Shown here: positions 12,022 through 21,286 of the stretch, piece after piece
Numbering within the stretch: position 1 is the stretch's first letter
Layout of the letters: each line of letters begins with the position of its first letter
DNA from: Actinophytocola sp036555685
GTDB taxonomy: Bacteria; Actinomycetota; Actinomycetes; Mycobacteriales; Pseudonocardiaceae
Direction of reading: 5' to 3'
Assembly: GCF_036555685.1 (NCBI RefSeq)
Contig: NZ_DATBKY010000160.1
Span: 6,995-70,994 of the forward strand
Length of the DNA: 64,000 nt
The notes under the pieces: generated by a model
Database searches by the model: none
The model's input: the letters and a program-made list of their open reading frames with translations, nothing else
What the model was told of the DNA's origin: nothing
Translations under genes and position numbers: made by a program

Positions 12022-12052
12022 GACGGGCCCGGCCGTGGCGGCCGGGCCCGTC
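12022..12052. terminator. Bidirectional hairpin between pruA and the LCP-like gene
   Basis: A perfect 13-bp stem, GACGGGCCCGGCC with GGCCGGGCCCGTC, around a 5-nt loop, placed between two convergent stop codons (12013 and 12060). Confidence 0.85.
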
Positions 12053-12059
12053 GCCGTGT

Positions 12060-13073
12060 TCAGTACACGCACCGCTGCTTGCTGAACTTCAGCTCGGGCG
12101 TGCGGGGCCCGCCCGGGTGGGCCTTGCCGGCGAACATGTCCTGCACGAACGCCCGTACGGGTACGAGCGGGATCACGGTTCCGCCTCTTCCGGTGTCCAT
12201 CGGCATGTCCAGGCCGGCGTCGACCTCGATGAACCGGACGCCCTTGGCGGTCGCGATTCGTTCGGCGAGGCCGAGGACGTCCAGCTCCCCGTCCGTGCGC
12301 AGGTGCTTGCCGAGCACGTCGAGCACCGCTTCGGGGTCGGCGTCGCCGGCCTTGCTCGCGAGGCCGGTCAGGAACGCCTCCTGCCGTTGGACGAAGTAGG
12401 GATACGGGACCGTGTCGTCGTCGCGGTACGGCCGGACGTCGTCCTTCTGCCGGATGAACGGGAGGACCTTCGCACCCGTGATGGTGTGCGTGCCGGCCGG
12501 GAACGACACCCCGGAGTCGGGGTCCTTCGTCGCCTTCCGCAGGCACACCGGCACGCCGCCGACCGCGGCGGCCAGGTCGCCGAACGCGTCCAGGTCCAGT
12601 GCCGCGTAGTGCTCGACACGGACGCCGGTGAGCTTGGCGACGTCCTGGAGCAGGCGGTCGGGGCCGAAGGCGCGGTACACCTCGTTCAGCGCGTACGTGG
12701 AACCGTCCCCTCTCGGCATGATGTCCGGCAGCGAGACCACCGAGGCGGTGCCGTCGCCGTCGAGGTGGGCGAGCATGAGCAGCTCGGTCTTCTTCGACCT
12801 GTCCAGCCCCAGCAGCAGCACGTCCTGGTCCTGCGGACCGGCCGCGGGGGTGTTGCGGTGCAGCAACGTCGGCACCGCGACCGCGGCGAGCGCGACGGCG
12901 ACGACCGCGACGGTCGCCGCGACCAGGGCCGTGCGGCGCCGTGGCGGACGGGCGCGCGAGAGCTCGGCCAGGATCGCCCGGGAGTCCGGGGCCTGGTCGG
13001 CCTCGGCGGCGAACGCCTCCCGGATCAGCTGTCCTGTTCGGCCGGTCGTGTCGCCGGTCGTGTCGCCGGTCAT
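12060..13073 (-). CDS. LytR-CpsA-Psr-like membrane protein, possible anti-sigma factor
   Basis: 337 residues from the ATG at 13073, which overlaps the stop of the sigma-factor gene by 4 bp (ATGA). Residues ~1-47 are a cytoplasmic acidic/basic segment (GQLIREAFAAEADQAPDSR), then one membrane segment (~48-68, ALVAATVAVVAVALAAVAV), then an extracytoplasmic domain with LCP features: DVLLLGLDRSKKTE, LTGVRVEHYAALDL, VGGVPVCL and GAKVLPFIRQ. LCP proteins usually move cell-wall polymers from a lipid carrier to peptidoglycan. The usual S-[IL]-P-R-D arginine is replaced here (SLPDIMPRG), so catalysis is doubtful. The layout matches membrane anti-sigma factors that follow this class of sigma gene. The ORF extends upstream without a stop, but that is a shadow of the sigma gene. 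Confidence 0.75.
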   Translation of the reverse strand: MTGDTTGDTTGRTGQLIREAFAAEADQAPDSRAILAELSRARPPRRRTALVAATVAVVAVALAAVAVPTLLHRNTPAAGPQDQDVLLLGLDRSKKTELLMLAHLDGDGTASVVSLPDIMPRGDGSTYALNEVYRAFGPDRLLQDVAKLTGVRVEHYAALDLDAFGDLAAAVGGVPVCLRKATKDPDSGVSFPAGTHTITGAKVLPFIRQKDDVRPYRDDDTVPYPYFVQRQEAFLTGLASKAGDADPEAVLDVLGKHLRTDGELDVLGLAERIATAKGVRFIEVDAGLDMPMDTGRGGTVIPLVPVRAFVQDMFAGKAHPGGPRTPELKFSKQRCVY

Positions 13074-13576
13074 GTCATGGCCTCCTTGAGCGAGGGGGAC
13101 TCGTCGGTGCGCAGGGTCGCGAGCGCGCGGGAGATGTGGCTGCGCACCGTGGCGGCCTTGCAGCCGAGCAGGTCGGCGATCTCCGCGTCGGTGCAGTCCT
13201 CGTAGTAGCGCAGCAGGATCGCGGCCCGTTGCTTGCGTGGCAGCCGCGCGATCCGGTGGCGCATCGCGTCGCGCTCGGCGTGCGCGTTGGCCGGGTCGGC
13301 GACGGGGGTGCCGAGGGCGTCGAGGGTGCCGTGCGTCGAGGCGACCGTGCGAGCCGCGCGGCGTCTGCGCCACGACAGGTACTCGTTGGTGATCATCCGC
13401 TTGACGTATGCCTCGGGCGCCTGCATCGACTCGATGCGCGCCCAGCGGTGCTGCGCGCGCAGCAGGACGTCCTGCACGACATCCTGCGCGAGATGGGCGT
13501 CGCAGGTCAGCGCGGTGGCATAGCGCAGCAGACGATCGAGCCGATCGGTCACGAACGCCTCGAAGCGGTCCCGCAC
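13070..13576 (-). CDS. ECF RNA polymerase sigma factor (SigE-type family)
   Basis: 168 residues from GTG 13576, with GAAGGGAG upstream. Region 2 is LLRYATALTCDAHLAQDVVQDVLLRA and includes the core-binding and -10 recognition helices; region 4 is RKQRAAILLRYYEDCTDAEIADLLGCKAATVRSHISRAL, the -35 reader. Length and the pattern RWARIESMQAPEAYVKRMITNEYLSWRRRR match the actinobacterial SigE-type (TIGR02983-like) group, whose partner is normally a membrane protein encoded immediately downstream. That partner here is the LCP-like gene. Target promoters cannot be deduced. Confidence 0.9.
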   Translation of the reverse strand: MRDRFEAFVTDRLDRLLRYATALTCDAHLAQDVVQDVLLRAQHRWARIESMQAPEAYVKRMITNEYLSWRRRRAARTVASTHGTLDALGTPVADPANAHAERDAMRHRIARLPRKQRAAILLRYYEDCTDAEIADLLGCKAATVRSHISRALATLRTDESPSLKEAMT

Positions 13577-13727
13577 CGGAGCTCCCTTCGTCGGGGACAG
13601 GTGACCGTAGAACGTCGCGAACCAGGCGATTTGTTGAGTGCGACAACCTCGCCGGCGGATTTGGTGTCTTTATCACTGGACGCAGCGGCAGCCGGTGAGG
13701 TGCTGCCGCGCTCTTCTGGGAGGGTGG

Positions 13728-16700
13728 ATGATCCACGACCGAGCCCGCGCACGTGTCGCGGGCTTACTCGCCGTGGCGACCGCCGCCGCGGGCACGCTGG
13801 TGCTCGGCGGATCGGCCGCGGCGTCGGGGGCGGGGGCACCGGGGGCATCGAGCAGACCGGCGGCCGCGAGCAGGACGGTCACGCTGCTGACCGGGGACCG
13901 CGTGACGCTGGCCGGCTCGCGCGTCGTAGTGCGGGGGGCGAAGGGACGCGAGCACGTCAGGTTCCTCAACAGCACCGACGAGCACGGCGACGTGCACGTC
14001 GTGCCGCAGGACGTCGCCCCGCGACTGGCGGCCGGCAAGCTCGACCCGCGGCTGTTCGACGTCACCGAGCTCGTCCGGGACGGCTATGACGACGCCAGGC
14101 GCAGGGACCTGCCGCTGATCGTCGACTACGCGGGCGCGACCCCGCGCGCGGCAGGCGCGGAGGTGACGCGGAACCTGCCGGCCGTCTCCGCGGTCGCGGT
14201 CCGCGCGGACAAGAGCACCCTGTTCTGGGCGGGTGCCGGCGCCTCGGCCCGCAAGATCTGGCTCGACGGCCCGGTCCGCGCGAGCCTGGACCACAGCGTG
14301 CCGCAGATCGGCGCGCCCGAGGCGTGGGCGGCCGGGTACACCGGCAAGGGCGCGACGGTCGCGGTGCTCGACACCGGCATCGACGCGAGCCACCCGGACC
14401 TGGCCGACGCGGTCGCCGGCGCGAAGGACTTCACCGGCAGCGAGACCGGCACCGACGACTACTTCGGCCACGGCACGCACGTCGCGTCGATCATCACCGG
14501 CAGCGGCGCGAAGTCCGGCGGCAGGTACAAGGGCGTCGCGCCGGATGCCAAGCTGCTCAACGGAAAGGTGCTCGACGACTTCGGCGGCGGCCAGGAGTCG
14601 GGGATCATCGCGGGCATGGAGTGGGCCGCGAACAGCGGCGCCGACGTGATCAACATGAGCCTCGGCAGCCCGTTCCCCAGCGACGGCACCGACCCCATGT
14701 CGCAGGCCGTGAACCGGCTGACCCAGCAGACCGGCGCCCTGTTCGTGATCGCGGCCGGCAACTCGGGCGGCGAGGAGACGATCGGCAGCCCCGCGGCCGC
14801 CGACGCCGCGCTGACCGTCGGCGCGGTCGACGACGAGGACAGGCTCGCCGACTTCTCCAGCGCGGGCCCGCGCCTCGGCGACGGCGCGATCAAGCCGGAC
14901 CTCACCGCCCCGGGCGTGGACATCGTGGCGGCGCGGGCCGCGCACGCACAGCCGATCGGCGAGCCCGCCGAGGACGGCTACATGTCGCTCTCGGGCACCT
15001 CGATGGCCACGCCGCACGTGGCCGGCGCGGCCGCGATCGTCGCCGGCGAGCACCCGGACTGGACCGCGGCGCAGCTCAAGTCAACGCTGATGGCGACCGC
15101 GAAGCCGACCGACGGCACGGTGTTCCAGCAGGGAGCCGGCCGGGTGGACGTCGCCGCGGCGGTGCGCGGCACGGTCGCCACCGTGCCGGCGAGCGTCTCC
15201 GCCGGGGTCGCGCAGTGGCCGCACGACGACGACCAGCCGATCGCGAAGACGCTCGCCTACACCAACGCGGGCGCCGAGCCGGTGACGCTGGACGTCGCGA
15301 GCGAGATGACCGGACCGGGCGGCGCCGCACCGGCCGGCATGTTCACCGTGTCGCCGAGCCGGGTCACCGTGCCGGCCGGCGGGCGCGCGGAGGTCACGCT
15401 CACCATCGACACCCGCGTCGCCGCGCCGGACGGTGTCTACACCGGCTCGCTGACCGCGACCGGCGGTGCGGTCCCGGTGCACACGCCGGTCGCGGTGACC
15501 CGCGAGGTGGAGAGCTACGACGTGACGGTCAGGTCGCTGGACCACGACGGCAAGCCGACGCCGGAGTACTCGTTCCGGTTCGTCGACATCGACCACCCGA
15601 AGGCGTACTTCCCCTACGACGAGTCCGGCACGGTCGTCGCGCGACTGCCCAAGGGACGGTTCTACTTCGAGGAGTTCGTGCAGACGGCGCGGGGGGACGA
15701 CGACTGGCTGCTGACGCAGTACGTCGAGCCGGACTACGTCGTCGACCGCGACGCGGAGATCGTGGTCGACGCGCGGGACGGCAAGCGGCCCGGGTTCACC
15801 GTGGACGAGCCGGACGCCGCGCTGGGCAGGGCGGTGCTCTCGTTCGGCCTGTCGACGCCGTGGGGCGGGACCGGCGTGACGATGGTCATGTCGAACTTCG
15901 ACGGGCTGTACGTGACGCCCTCGAAGACGTCGTCGGACGCGTTCACGTTCCAGGTGGAGGGTGAGCTCGCCGAGCCCGACGGTTCGGCGGGGCAGTACAG
16001 CTTCTACGGCAGCCCGTACCTGTACCACCTGCGCTGGCACCAGGACGGTTCCGTGCCGGCCGGACTCACGCGGACCGTGCACGACCGGCAGCTCGGGAAG
16101 GCGATCACCGACCACGCGGCGGCCGTGCCCGGGGTGCTCGGCGTCCGGGACCAGTTCCTGACGAACAAGCTGCCCTTCCGGCTCACGGAGTTCTACACGC
16201 CGGGCGAGAAGTGGTACGACGACTTCATGGAGGCCGCGGATCCGAACGACTTCCCGGCCACCGTGCTGACGACGGCCACCGGGCAGACGTACCGGAAGGG
16301 GAAGGTCGCCCATCAGCAGTGGAACCACGCGGTGCTCGGCCCGGCGTTCCCGGTGTTCGACGGCTACCCGGACCGCTACGCCGCCCGCCTCGGCGACGAG
16401 GTCCAGGTCGACCTGCCGCTGCGCGCGGACCAGTCGCCGGCACACGACGGCTGGGACGTGACCGCGCAGGGCACGACCGAACTGCTGCGTGACGGGCAGC
16501 CGGTGGGCTCGAGCGACTACCCGGGCCTCGGCGAGTTCACCCTGCCGCCGGAGCCGGCCACGTACACCCTGCGCACGTCGGGCACGGCACCCGGCAGCGG
16601 GCTGTCTACTTCGGTCAGTGCGGAGTGGACGTTCCGGTCCGCACACGTCGACGGCGCGGCGCCGGCACCGCTGCCGCTGCTGGCGGTCCGGTTCGCGCCG

Positions 16701-16988
16701 AAGCTGGACTCGTCGAACGCGGCCCCGGCGGGCCGGTTCCGCTTCCCGGTGTACGTGCAGCGCAACGGTTCCGCGAGGCCGGGGCGGCTCCATGAGCCAC
16801 GGGTGGAGGTCTCGTACGACGACGGGAAGACGTGGTCCGCGGTCCGGCTGACCCGCCACGACGGTGGGTGGCTGGCCTCGGTCGACCACCCGGCGGGCAC
16901 GTCGTTCGTCTCGTTGCGGGGTTCGGTAGCGGATCGGGACGGGAACTCGGTGACGCAGACGGTGATCCGTGCGTATGCGGTGAAGTAG
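13728..16988 (+). CDS. Secreted S8 family (subtilisin-like) serine peptidase
   Basis: 1086 residues from ATG 13728, with GGGAGG seven bases upstream. A signal peptide spans residues 1-~33 (RARARVAGLLAVATAAAGTLVLGGSAAASG). A propeptide-like region precedes the catalytic domain. The triad is D215 (VAVLDTGIDASHPDL), H248 (FGHGTHVAS) and S425 (LSGTSMATPHVAGA), with the oxyanion Asn in AAGNSGG. Beyond ~residue 500 are beta-rich domains (VTLTIDTRVAAPDGVYTGSLT and later repeats) like those of large streptomycete exported subtilisins. It is divergent from the sigma/LCP pair. The substrate is unknown. Confidence 0.93.
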   Translation: MIHDRARARVAGLLAVATAAAGTLVLGGSAAASGAGAPGASSRPAAASRTVTLLTGDRVTLAGSRVVVRGAKGREHVRFLNSTDEHGDVHVVPQDVAPRLAAGKLDPRLFDVTELVRDGYDDARRRDLPLIVDYAGATPRAAGAEVTRNLPAVSAVAVRADKSTLFWAGAGASARKIWLDGPVRASLDHSVPQIGAPEAWAAGYTGKGATVAVLDTGIDASHPDLADAVAGAKDFTGSETGTDDYFGHGTHVASIITGSGAKSGGRYKGVAPDAKLLNGKVLDDFGGGQESGIIAGMEWAANSGADVINMSLGSPFPSDGTDPMSQAVNRLTQQTGALFVIAAGNSGGEETIGSPAAADAALTVGAVDDEDRLADFSSAGPRLGDGAIKPDLTAPGVDIVAARAAHAQPIGEPAEDGYMSLSGTSMATPHVAGAAAIVAGEHPDWTAAQLKSTLMATAKPTDGTVFQQGAGRVDVAAAVRGTVATVPASVSAGVAQWPHDDDQPIAKTLAYTNAGAEPVTLDVASEMTGPGGAAPAGMFTVSPSRVTVPAGGRAEVTLTIDTRVAAPDGVYTGSLTATGGAVPVHTPVAVTREVESYDVTVRSLDHDGKPTPEYSFRFVDIDHPKAYFPYDESGTVVARLPKGRFYFEEFVQTARGDDDWLLTQYVEPDYVVDRDAEIVVDARDGKRPGFTVDEPDAALGRAVLSFGLSTPWGGTGVTMVMSNFDGLYVTPSKTSSDAFTFQVEGELAEPDGSAGQYSFYGSPYLYHLRWHQDGSVPAGLTRTVHDRQLGKAITDHAAAVPGVLGVRDQFLTNKLPFRLTEFYTPGEKWYDDFMEAADPNDFPATVLTTATGQTYRKGKVAHQQWNHAVLGPAFPVFDGYPDRYAARLGDEVQVDLPLRADQSPAHDGWDVTAQGTTELLRDGQPVGSSDYPGLGEFTLPPEPATYTLRTSGTAPGSGLSTSVSAEWTFRSAHVDGAAPAPLPLLAVRFAPKLDSSNAAPAGRFRFPVYVQRNGSARPGRLHEPRVEVSYDDGKTWSAVRLTRHDGGWLASVDHPAGTSFVSLRGSVADRDGNSVTQTVIRAYAVK

Positions 16989-17190
16989 GGGGACGCCGTG
17001 GGGCGGGCCGCCGGTCGGTCTGGCCCCACGGCTCGGTCCCACGGCTGGGGTCGGCGGCTCGTCCCGACGGCTGAGCCGGCGGCGTTCGACCACAGGTCTC
17101 AGGCGTTCGCGCCGAGCTTGTCGGTGGTCGTCGCCAGGCTGGATCTCGGGGGTCGGAGGCCGCCTCGGCCGCGGTGATCGTCCGCACAGG

Positions 17191-17220
17191 ACAACGCCCC
17201 CGCCTCGGCGGGGGCGTTGT
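17191..17220. terminator. Hairpin terminator between S8 peptidase and lipoprotein genes
   Basis: ACAACGCCCCCGC pairs perfectly with GCGGGGGCGTTGT around CTCG. It lies 9 bp past the stop of the minus-strand lipoprotein gene and can also end transcription from the subtilisin gene. The rest of 16989-17228 holds nothing I can name. Confidence 0.85.
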
Positions 17221-17228
17221 CTCGTCCG

Positions 17229-18053
17229 TCAGCGGGTGCCGGGGAACTCGCCCACCTGGTCCGCCGGAGGCGCCTGGATGTCGACCGGCTCGCCCCACTT
17301 CGTGTAGTCCACCTGGACCTTCACCGGGACCGCCTTGCCGCTCGTCGGGTCCGCCGTCGGCATGTCGATGATCATCCGCACCGGGAGGCCGTCGGCGTTG
17401 GTCCACAGGTCTACCGGGAAGTCCTTCAGGCCCGACTTGATCGCTTGCTGCATCGCCTGCTTCAGCGTCGGGTCGTCCTGGGTGTCGGCCAGCTTCTGGA
17501 CGTCCACGTTGATCTTGTAGTGCGTCGTCTGCTCGCCGTTCAGGTCTTCCTTGGCCGACGACTCGATCGTGCCGGACTCCTTGAACTGTTCCAGCGCCAG
17601 GCGCGGGTCCGCGTTCTGGCGCATCTGGTCGGTCAGGCTGCCGAGCGCCTGCGCCATCGGGTTGCTCTTGTCCTTGGAGTCGATCTTGATCCACGGCTTG
17701 TCGCCGGGGGACAGGCCCTGTGGCAGCTTCATGTAGAAGACGCCGTCGAGCAGGACCACCGCCATCTTGCCCATGCCCCCGGCGTCCATGTCCATCGAGA
17801 TGGCCGGGTCCGAGCCGTCGAGCTTCATGTCGCCCTCGCCCTTGACCTGCATCTCGCCGGCGCCACCGGTGAACACCATGTGCGCGGTGCTGGACTCCGC
17901 GGTCCGGTCACCCACCTGCTTGGCGAGCGCCACGAGGTTGGTGGCCGCCTCGTTCGCGTCGGCGCCCGTCGCGCTACCCTCGGTCGTGCCGCCGCACGCG
18001 GCCAGCGACACGGTCAGCGCGAGCGCCGATCCCAACGCCGCGATCCTGCGCAT
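17229..18053 (-). CDS. LppX/LprAFG-type lipoprotein
   Basis: 274 residues. The signal peptide ends in a lipobox (LALTVSLAAC, Cys20), so the mature protein is lipid-anchored outside the membrane. The mature part (STAHMVFTGGAGEMQVKGEGDM, VDLWTNADGLPVRMIIDMP) resembles the LppX/LprG fold, an open beta-sheet that carries lipids or glycolipids across the periplasm-like space. It could also belong to the broader group of actinobacterial lipoproteins with unknown ligands. A short stretch (18054-18128) containing a doubled TGTCGGTCAGTC separates it from rsgA. Confidence 0.82.
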   Translation of the reverse strand: MRRIAALGSALALTVSLAACGGTTEGSATGADANEAATNLVALAKQVGDRTAESSTAHMVFTGGAGEMQVKGEGDMKLDGSDPAISMDMDAGGMGKMAVVLLDGVFYMKLPQGLSPGDKPWIKIDSKDKSNPMAQALGSLTDQMRQNADPRLALEQFKESGTIESSAKEDLNGEQTTHYKINVDVQKLADTQDDPTLKQAMQQAIKSGLKDFPVDLWTNADGLPVRMIIDMPTADPTSGKAVPVKVQVDYTKWGEPVDIQAPPADQVGEFPGTR

Positions 18054-18128
18054 GCCTGCTCCCCTCGGATTGGCTCGTTCCGCCGACGAGCCTAACGTTC
18101 ACACGTTCATGTCGGTCAGTCGTGTCGG

Positions 18129-19151
18129 TCAGTCACCGTACTCGTCGAGGCGGGCCCGTGAGGCCAGAAGCCGGCGAAGGGAAGCGAGTCTGCCCGAAGA
18201 GGCAAGGCCCTCCCCGACCACGACGTCCAGCATGCAGTCCGGGTCCTCCGGCGGTCCGAGGTGACCGCACCCGGACGGGCACTCCTCCGCCGGCTCCACG
18301 AACTCCTCGAACGCCGCCACGATGTCGTCCGGCTCCACGTGCGCCAGGCCGAAGGACCGGATGCCCGGGGTGTCGACCACCCAGCCGCCGCCGGGCAGCG
18401 GCAGCGCGACCGCGGTCGTCGACGTGTGCCGGCCCTTGCCGACCGCGCTCACGTCCCCGGTGGCACGCATGGCATCCGGCACCAGCTTGTTGACCAAAGT
18501 GGACTTTCCGACGCCGGAATGCCCCACCAGCGCGGAAACCTGGCCGGTCAGCCGTGCGCGCACCTCGTCCGGCTCGCGGTCGCTGCGGGTCACCAGGGTC
18601 GGCAGAGCCAGGTCCGCGTACGCGGCGATCACGTCGTCCGGGCTCGCCAGGTCCGACTTCGTCAGGCACAGCACCGGATGCAGCCCGCCGGCGTACGCGG
18701 CGACGATGCAGCGGTCGATGAATCCCGTGCGGGGCGGCGGATCCGCGAGCGAGCACACGATCAGCAGCTGCTGCGCGTTCGCCACCACGACCCGCTCGTA
18801 CGGGTCGTTGTCGTCGGCCGTGCGGCGCAGCACCGACGAGCGGTCGGCCACCCGCACGACCCGCGCGAGCGTGTCCGGCCGGCCGGACGTGTCGCCGACG
18901 AGGTCGACGAGGTCGCCGACGACGATCGGGGTCCGGCCCAGCTCGCGGGCCCGCATGGCGACGATCAGCTGGTCCGGCTTGCCGTCCAGCGCGCAGGTCC
19001 AGCGGCCGCGGTCCACGCCGACGACCATCGCCGCGCGGGCGTCCGCGTGCTCGGGGCGGCGCTTCGTGCGTGGCCGGCTGCCCTTCCCCGGCCGCACGCG
19101 GACGTCGGACTCGTCGAGCCGGTTCCAGTCCGACCGCCGCCGGCCGGTCAC
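18129..19151 (-). CDS. rsgA: Ribosome small-subunit-dependent GTPase A
   Basis: 340 residues from GTG 19151, chosen because it overlaps the aroA stop by 4 bp (GTGA), the usual arrangement. An OB fold (VVGVDRGRWTCAL) is followed by a circularly permuted GTPase domain in the order G4 (LTKSD), G1 (GHSGVGKST), G2/G3 (DTPGIRSFG), then a zinc finger (CPSGCGHLGPPEDPDC). RsgA checks 30S maturation and releases assembly factors upon GTP hydrolysis. The aroA-rsgA pair is also found in mycobacteria (Rv3227-Rv3228). Confidence 0.95.
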   Translation of the reverse strand: MTGRRRSDWNRLDESDVRVRPGKGSRPRTKRRPEHADARAAMVVGVDRGRWTCALDGKPDQLIVAMRARELGRTPIVVGDLVDLVGDTSGRPDTLARVVRVADRSSVLRRTADDNDPYERVVVANAQQLLIVCSLADPPPRTGFIDRCIVAAYAGGLHPVLCLTKSDLASPDDVIAAYADLALPTLVTRSDREPDEVRARLTGQVSALVGHSGVGKSTLVNKLVPDAMRATGDVSAVGKGRHTSTTAVALPLPGGGWVVDTPGIRSFGLAHVEPDDIVAAFEEFVEPAEECPSGCGHLGPPEDPDCMLDVVVGEGLASSGRLASLRRLLASRARLDEYGD

Positions 19152-20428
19152 GAGCTGGCGCCGTCCAGCATCGACTGCCACATGGCCGCAAAGTCGGGCA
19201 GCGTCTTGGCCGTGGTGGCGATGTCGTCCACCTCGACACCGTCCACGACCAGGCCGACGATCGCGCCCGCGGTGGCCATCCGGTGGTCGGCGTAGGCGTG
19301 CCAGGTGCCGCTCCGCAGCGGCGACGGGTCGATCGCCAGGCCGTCCTCGGTCTCGTGCGCGGCGCCGCCCAGCCCGTTGATCTCCGTGACCAGCGCCGCC
19401 AGCCGGTCGGTCTCGTGGCCGCGCAGGTGCGCGATGCCCCGCAGCACCGACGGGCCGTCCGCGAGTGCCGCCAGCGCGGCCACGGTCGGCGTCAGCTCTC
19501 CCACGTCGTGCAGGTCGATGTCCACTCCGGACAGACGAGCGGGGCCGGTCGCGGTCAGGCCCGCGGCGGACCGGGTCACCACGCAGCCCATGCGCTCGAG
19601 GATGTCGCCGATCGCGTCGCCCGGCTGGGTGGTCTCGGCCGGCCAGCCGGGCACCGTGACCGTGCCGCCCGTGACCGCGGCCGCGGCCAGGAACGGGGTG
19701 GCGTTGGACAGGTCCGGCTCGACCCGCCAGTCGCGCGCGGCGAGCGGACCGTGCTCGACGCGCCAGGTGTTCGGCGTCGCGTCGTCGACCGTGACACCGG
19801 TCTCGCGCAGCATCCGCACGGTCATGTCGATGTGCGGCAGCGAGGGGACCGGCTTGCCGTCGTGGTGGACGGTCAGGCCGGCCTCGTAGCGGGCGCCGGC
19901 GAGCAGCAGGCCCGAGACGAACTGGGACGACGCCGACGCGTCGATCGTCACCGCGCCGCCTGGCAGGCTGCCCTTGCCGTGCAGGGTGAACGGCAGCGCG
20001 TCGCCCTCGATCGACGCACCGAGCGCGCGCAGCGCGTCCAGCACGGTCGACATGGGCCGCTCGCGGGCTCGTGGGTCGCCGTCGAAGCGGATCTCGCCGT
20101 CGGCGAGCGCGGCGGCGGGCGGCACGAACCGCATCACGGTGCCGGCGAGCCCGCAGTCCACCGCCGCGGGCCCGGTCAGCCCGGCGTGCGGCTCGACCGT
20201 CACGCCGTCACCGGCTCCGTCGTCGCTGACGGTCATCGGCACGCCCAGCGCCCGCAGCGCGGCGATCATCAGGTCGGTGTCCCGGCTGCGCAGGGCACCG
20301 GTCAGCGTCCCGCCGCCCTCGCTCAGCGCGGCCAGCAGCAGCGCCCGGTTCGTGATCGACTTCGAGCCCGGAACGGCCACGGTGGCCCGCACGGGCTGGG
20401 TCGCGACGGGCGCCTGCCACTGGTTCAT
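19148..20428 (-). CDS. aroA: 5-enolpyruvylshikimate-3-phosphate synthase
   Basis: 426 residues from ATG 20428. It catalyses the sixth shikimate-pathway step, joining phosphoenolpyruvate to shikimate-3-phosphate. Visible motifs: PGSKSITNRALLLAAL near residue 20, GLAGTVMRFVPP, the GxxxxRPM-type motif (DPRARERPM), and DIDLHDVGELTPTVAALA and HLRGHETDRLAAL in the second half. It is translationally coupled to rsgA. The frame stays open upstream of 20428 only because of GC-rich codon bias. Confidence 0.97.
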   Translation of the reverse strand: MNQWQAPVATQPVRATVAVPGSKSITNRALLLAALSEGGGTLTGALRSRDTDLMIAALRALGVPMTVSDDGAGDGVTVEPHAGLTGPAAVDCGLAGTVMRFVPPAAALADGEIRFDGDPRARERPMSTVLDALRALGASIEGDALPFTLHGKGSLPGGAVTIDASASSQFVSGLLLAGARYEAGLTVHHDGKPVPSLPHIDMTVRMLRETGVTVDDATPNTWRVEHGPLAARDWRVEPDLSNATPFLAAAAVTGGTVTVPGWPAETTQPGDAIGDILERMGCVVTRSAAGLTATGPARLSGVDIDLHDVGELTPTVAALAALADGPSVLRGIAHLRGHETDRLAALVTEINGLGGAAHETEDGLAIDPSPLRSGTWHAYADHRMATAGAIVGLVVDGVEVDDIATTAKTLPDFAAMWQSMLDGASS

Positions 20429-20521
20429 GCGTCGATGATCCCGCATGCCGCCCCTTGCGGTGCACACTGTCGGTGCGACGTGCCACGATTCGGCACGTCG
20501 GCGCGAACGGAGGTGGTTGAC

Positions 20522-21271
20522 GTGTGCGGGAGGTACGCCGCGGCGAAGGATCCGGCCACGCTGGCCGCGGAGTTCGACGCGTACGACGCGACCGAGGACC
20601 ATGCGCCGCCGGCCGATCACAACGTGGCACCCACGAAGGACGTGGTCGCGGTGGTGCAGCGGCACCCGCGCGACGACGACGGCAAGGCCGATGACAGCCG
20701 CACCGAGCGCAGCCTGCGGGTCATGCGCTGGGGGCTCATCCCGGCTTGGGCGAAGGACCGCTCGATCGGGGCGCGGATGATCAACGCGCGGTCGGAGTCG
20801 GCGGCGACGTCGAACGCGTTCAAGACCTCGCTCGCCAAGCGGCGCTGCCTGCTGCCCGCGGACGGCTGGTTCGAGTGGAAGAAGGAAGGCGGCCACAAGC
20901 AGCCGTTCTTCATGACCCGCCCGGACGGCCGGAGCCTCGCGCTCGCCGGCCTGTGGACCGTGTGGCGCGACCCGAAGGAAAAGGACGGTCCGCCAGTGGT
21001 CAGCACGGCCGTCCTGACGACGGCGGCCCAGGGCCAGCTGGCCGACATCCACGAGCGGATGCCGCTGATCATGACCCCGCAGCGCTGGGCGGCGTGGCTC
21101 GACCCGGACGCGGAGGAGGTCGACGGCCTGCTCGAGCCGTCCCTGGAGCTGATCGAGGAGCTCGAGCTGCGCCCGGTGTCGAGCAAGGTCAACAACGTCC
21201 GCAACAACGGGCCCGAGCTCGTCGCCCGCGAGGAACCGGCCGCGGAACTGGACGACCCGAAGCTGTTCTAG
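20522..21271 (+). CDS. SOS-response-associated (SRAP/HMCES-like) DNA-crosslink protein
   Basis: 249 residues from GTG 20522, preceded by GGAGGTGG. The start is fixed because the family needs Cys at position 2 (MCGRYAAA), which forms a thiazolidine bond with abasic sites in single-stranded DNA. Other family residues: NVAPT, MRWGLIPAWAKD, the Asn of MINARSES, the Glu of GWFEWK and the His of IHERMPLI. It shields abasic sites from cleavage. It is divergent from aroA (93 bp apart); the mycobacterial homologue is Rv3226c. Confidence 0.95.
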   Translation: MCGRYAAAKDPATLAAEFDAYDATEDHAPPADHNVAPTKDVVAVVQRHPRDDDGKADDSRTERSLRVMRWGLIPAWAKDRSIGARMINARSESAATSNAFKTSLAKRRCLLPADGWFEWKKEGGHKQPFFMTRPDGRSLALAGLWTVWRDPKEKDGPPVVSTAVLTTAAQGQLADIHERMPLIMTPQRWAAWLDPDAEEVDGLLEPSLELIEELELRPVSSKVNNVRNNGPELVAREEPAAELDDPKLF

Positions 21272-21286
21272 AGACGAAGGACGCGC

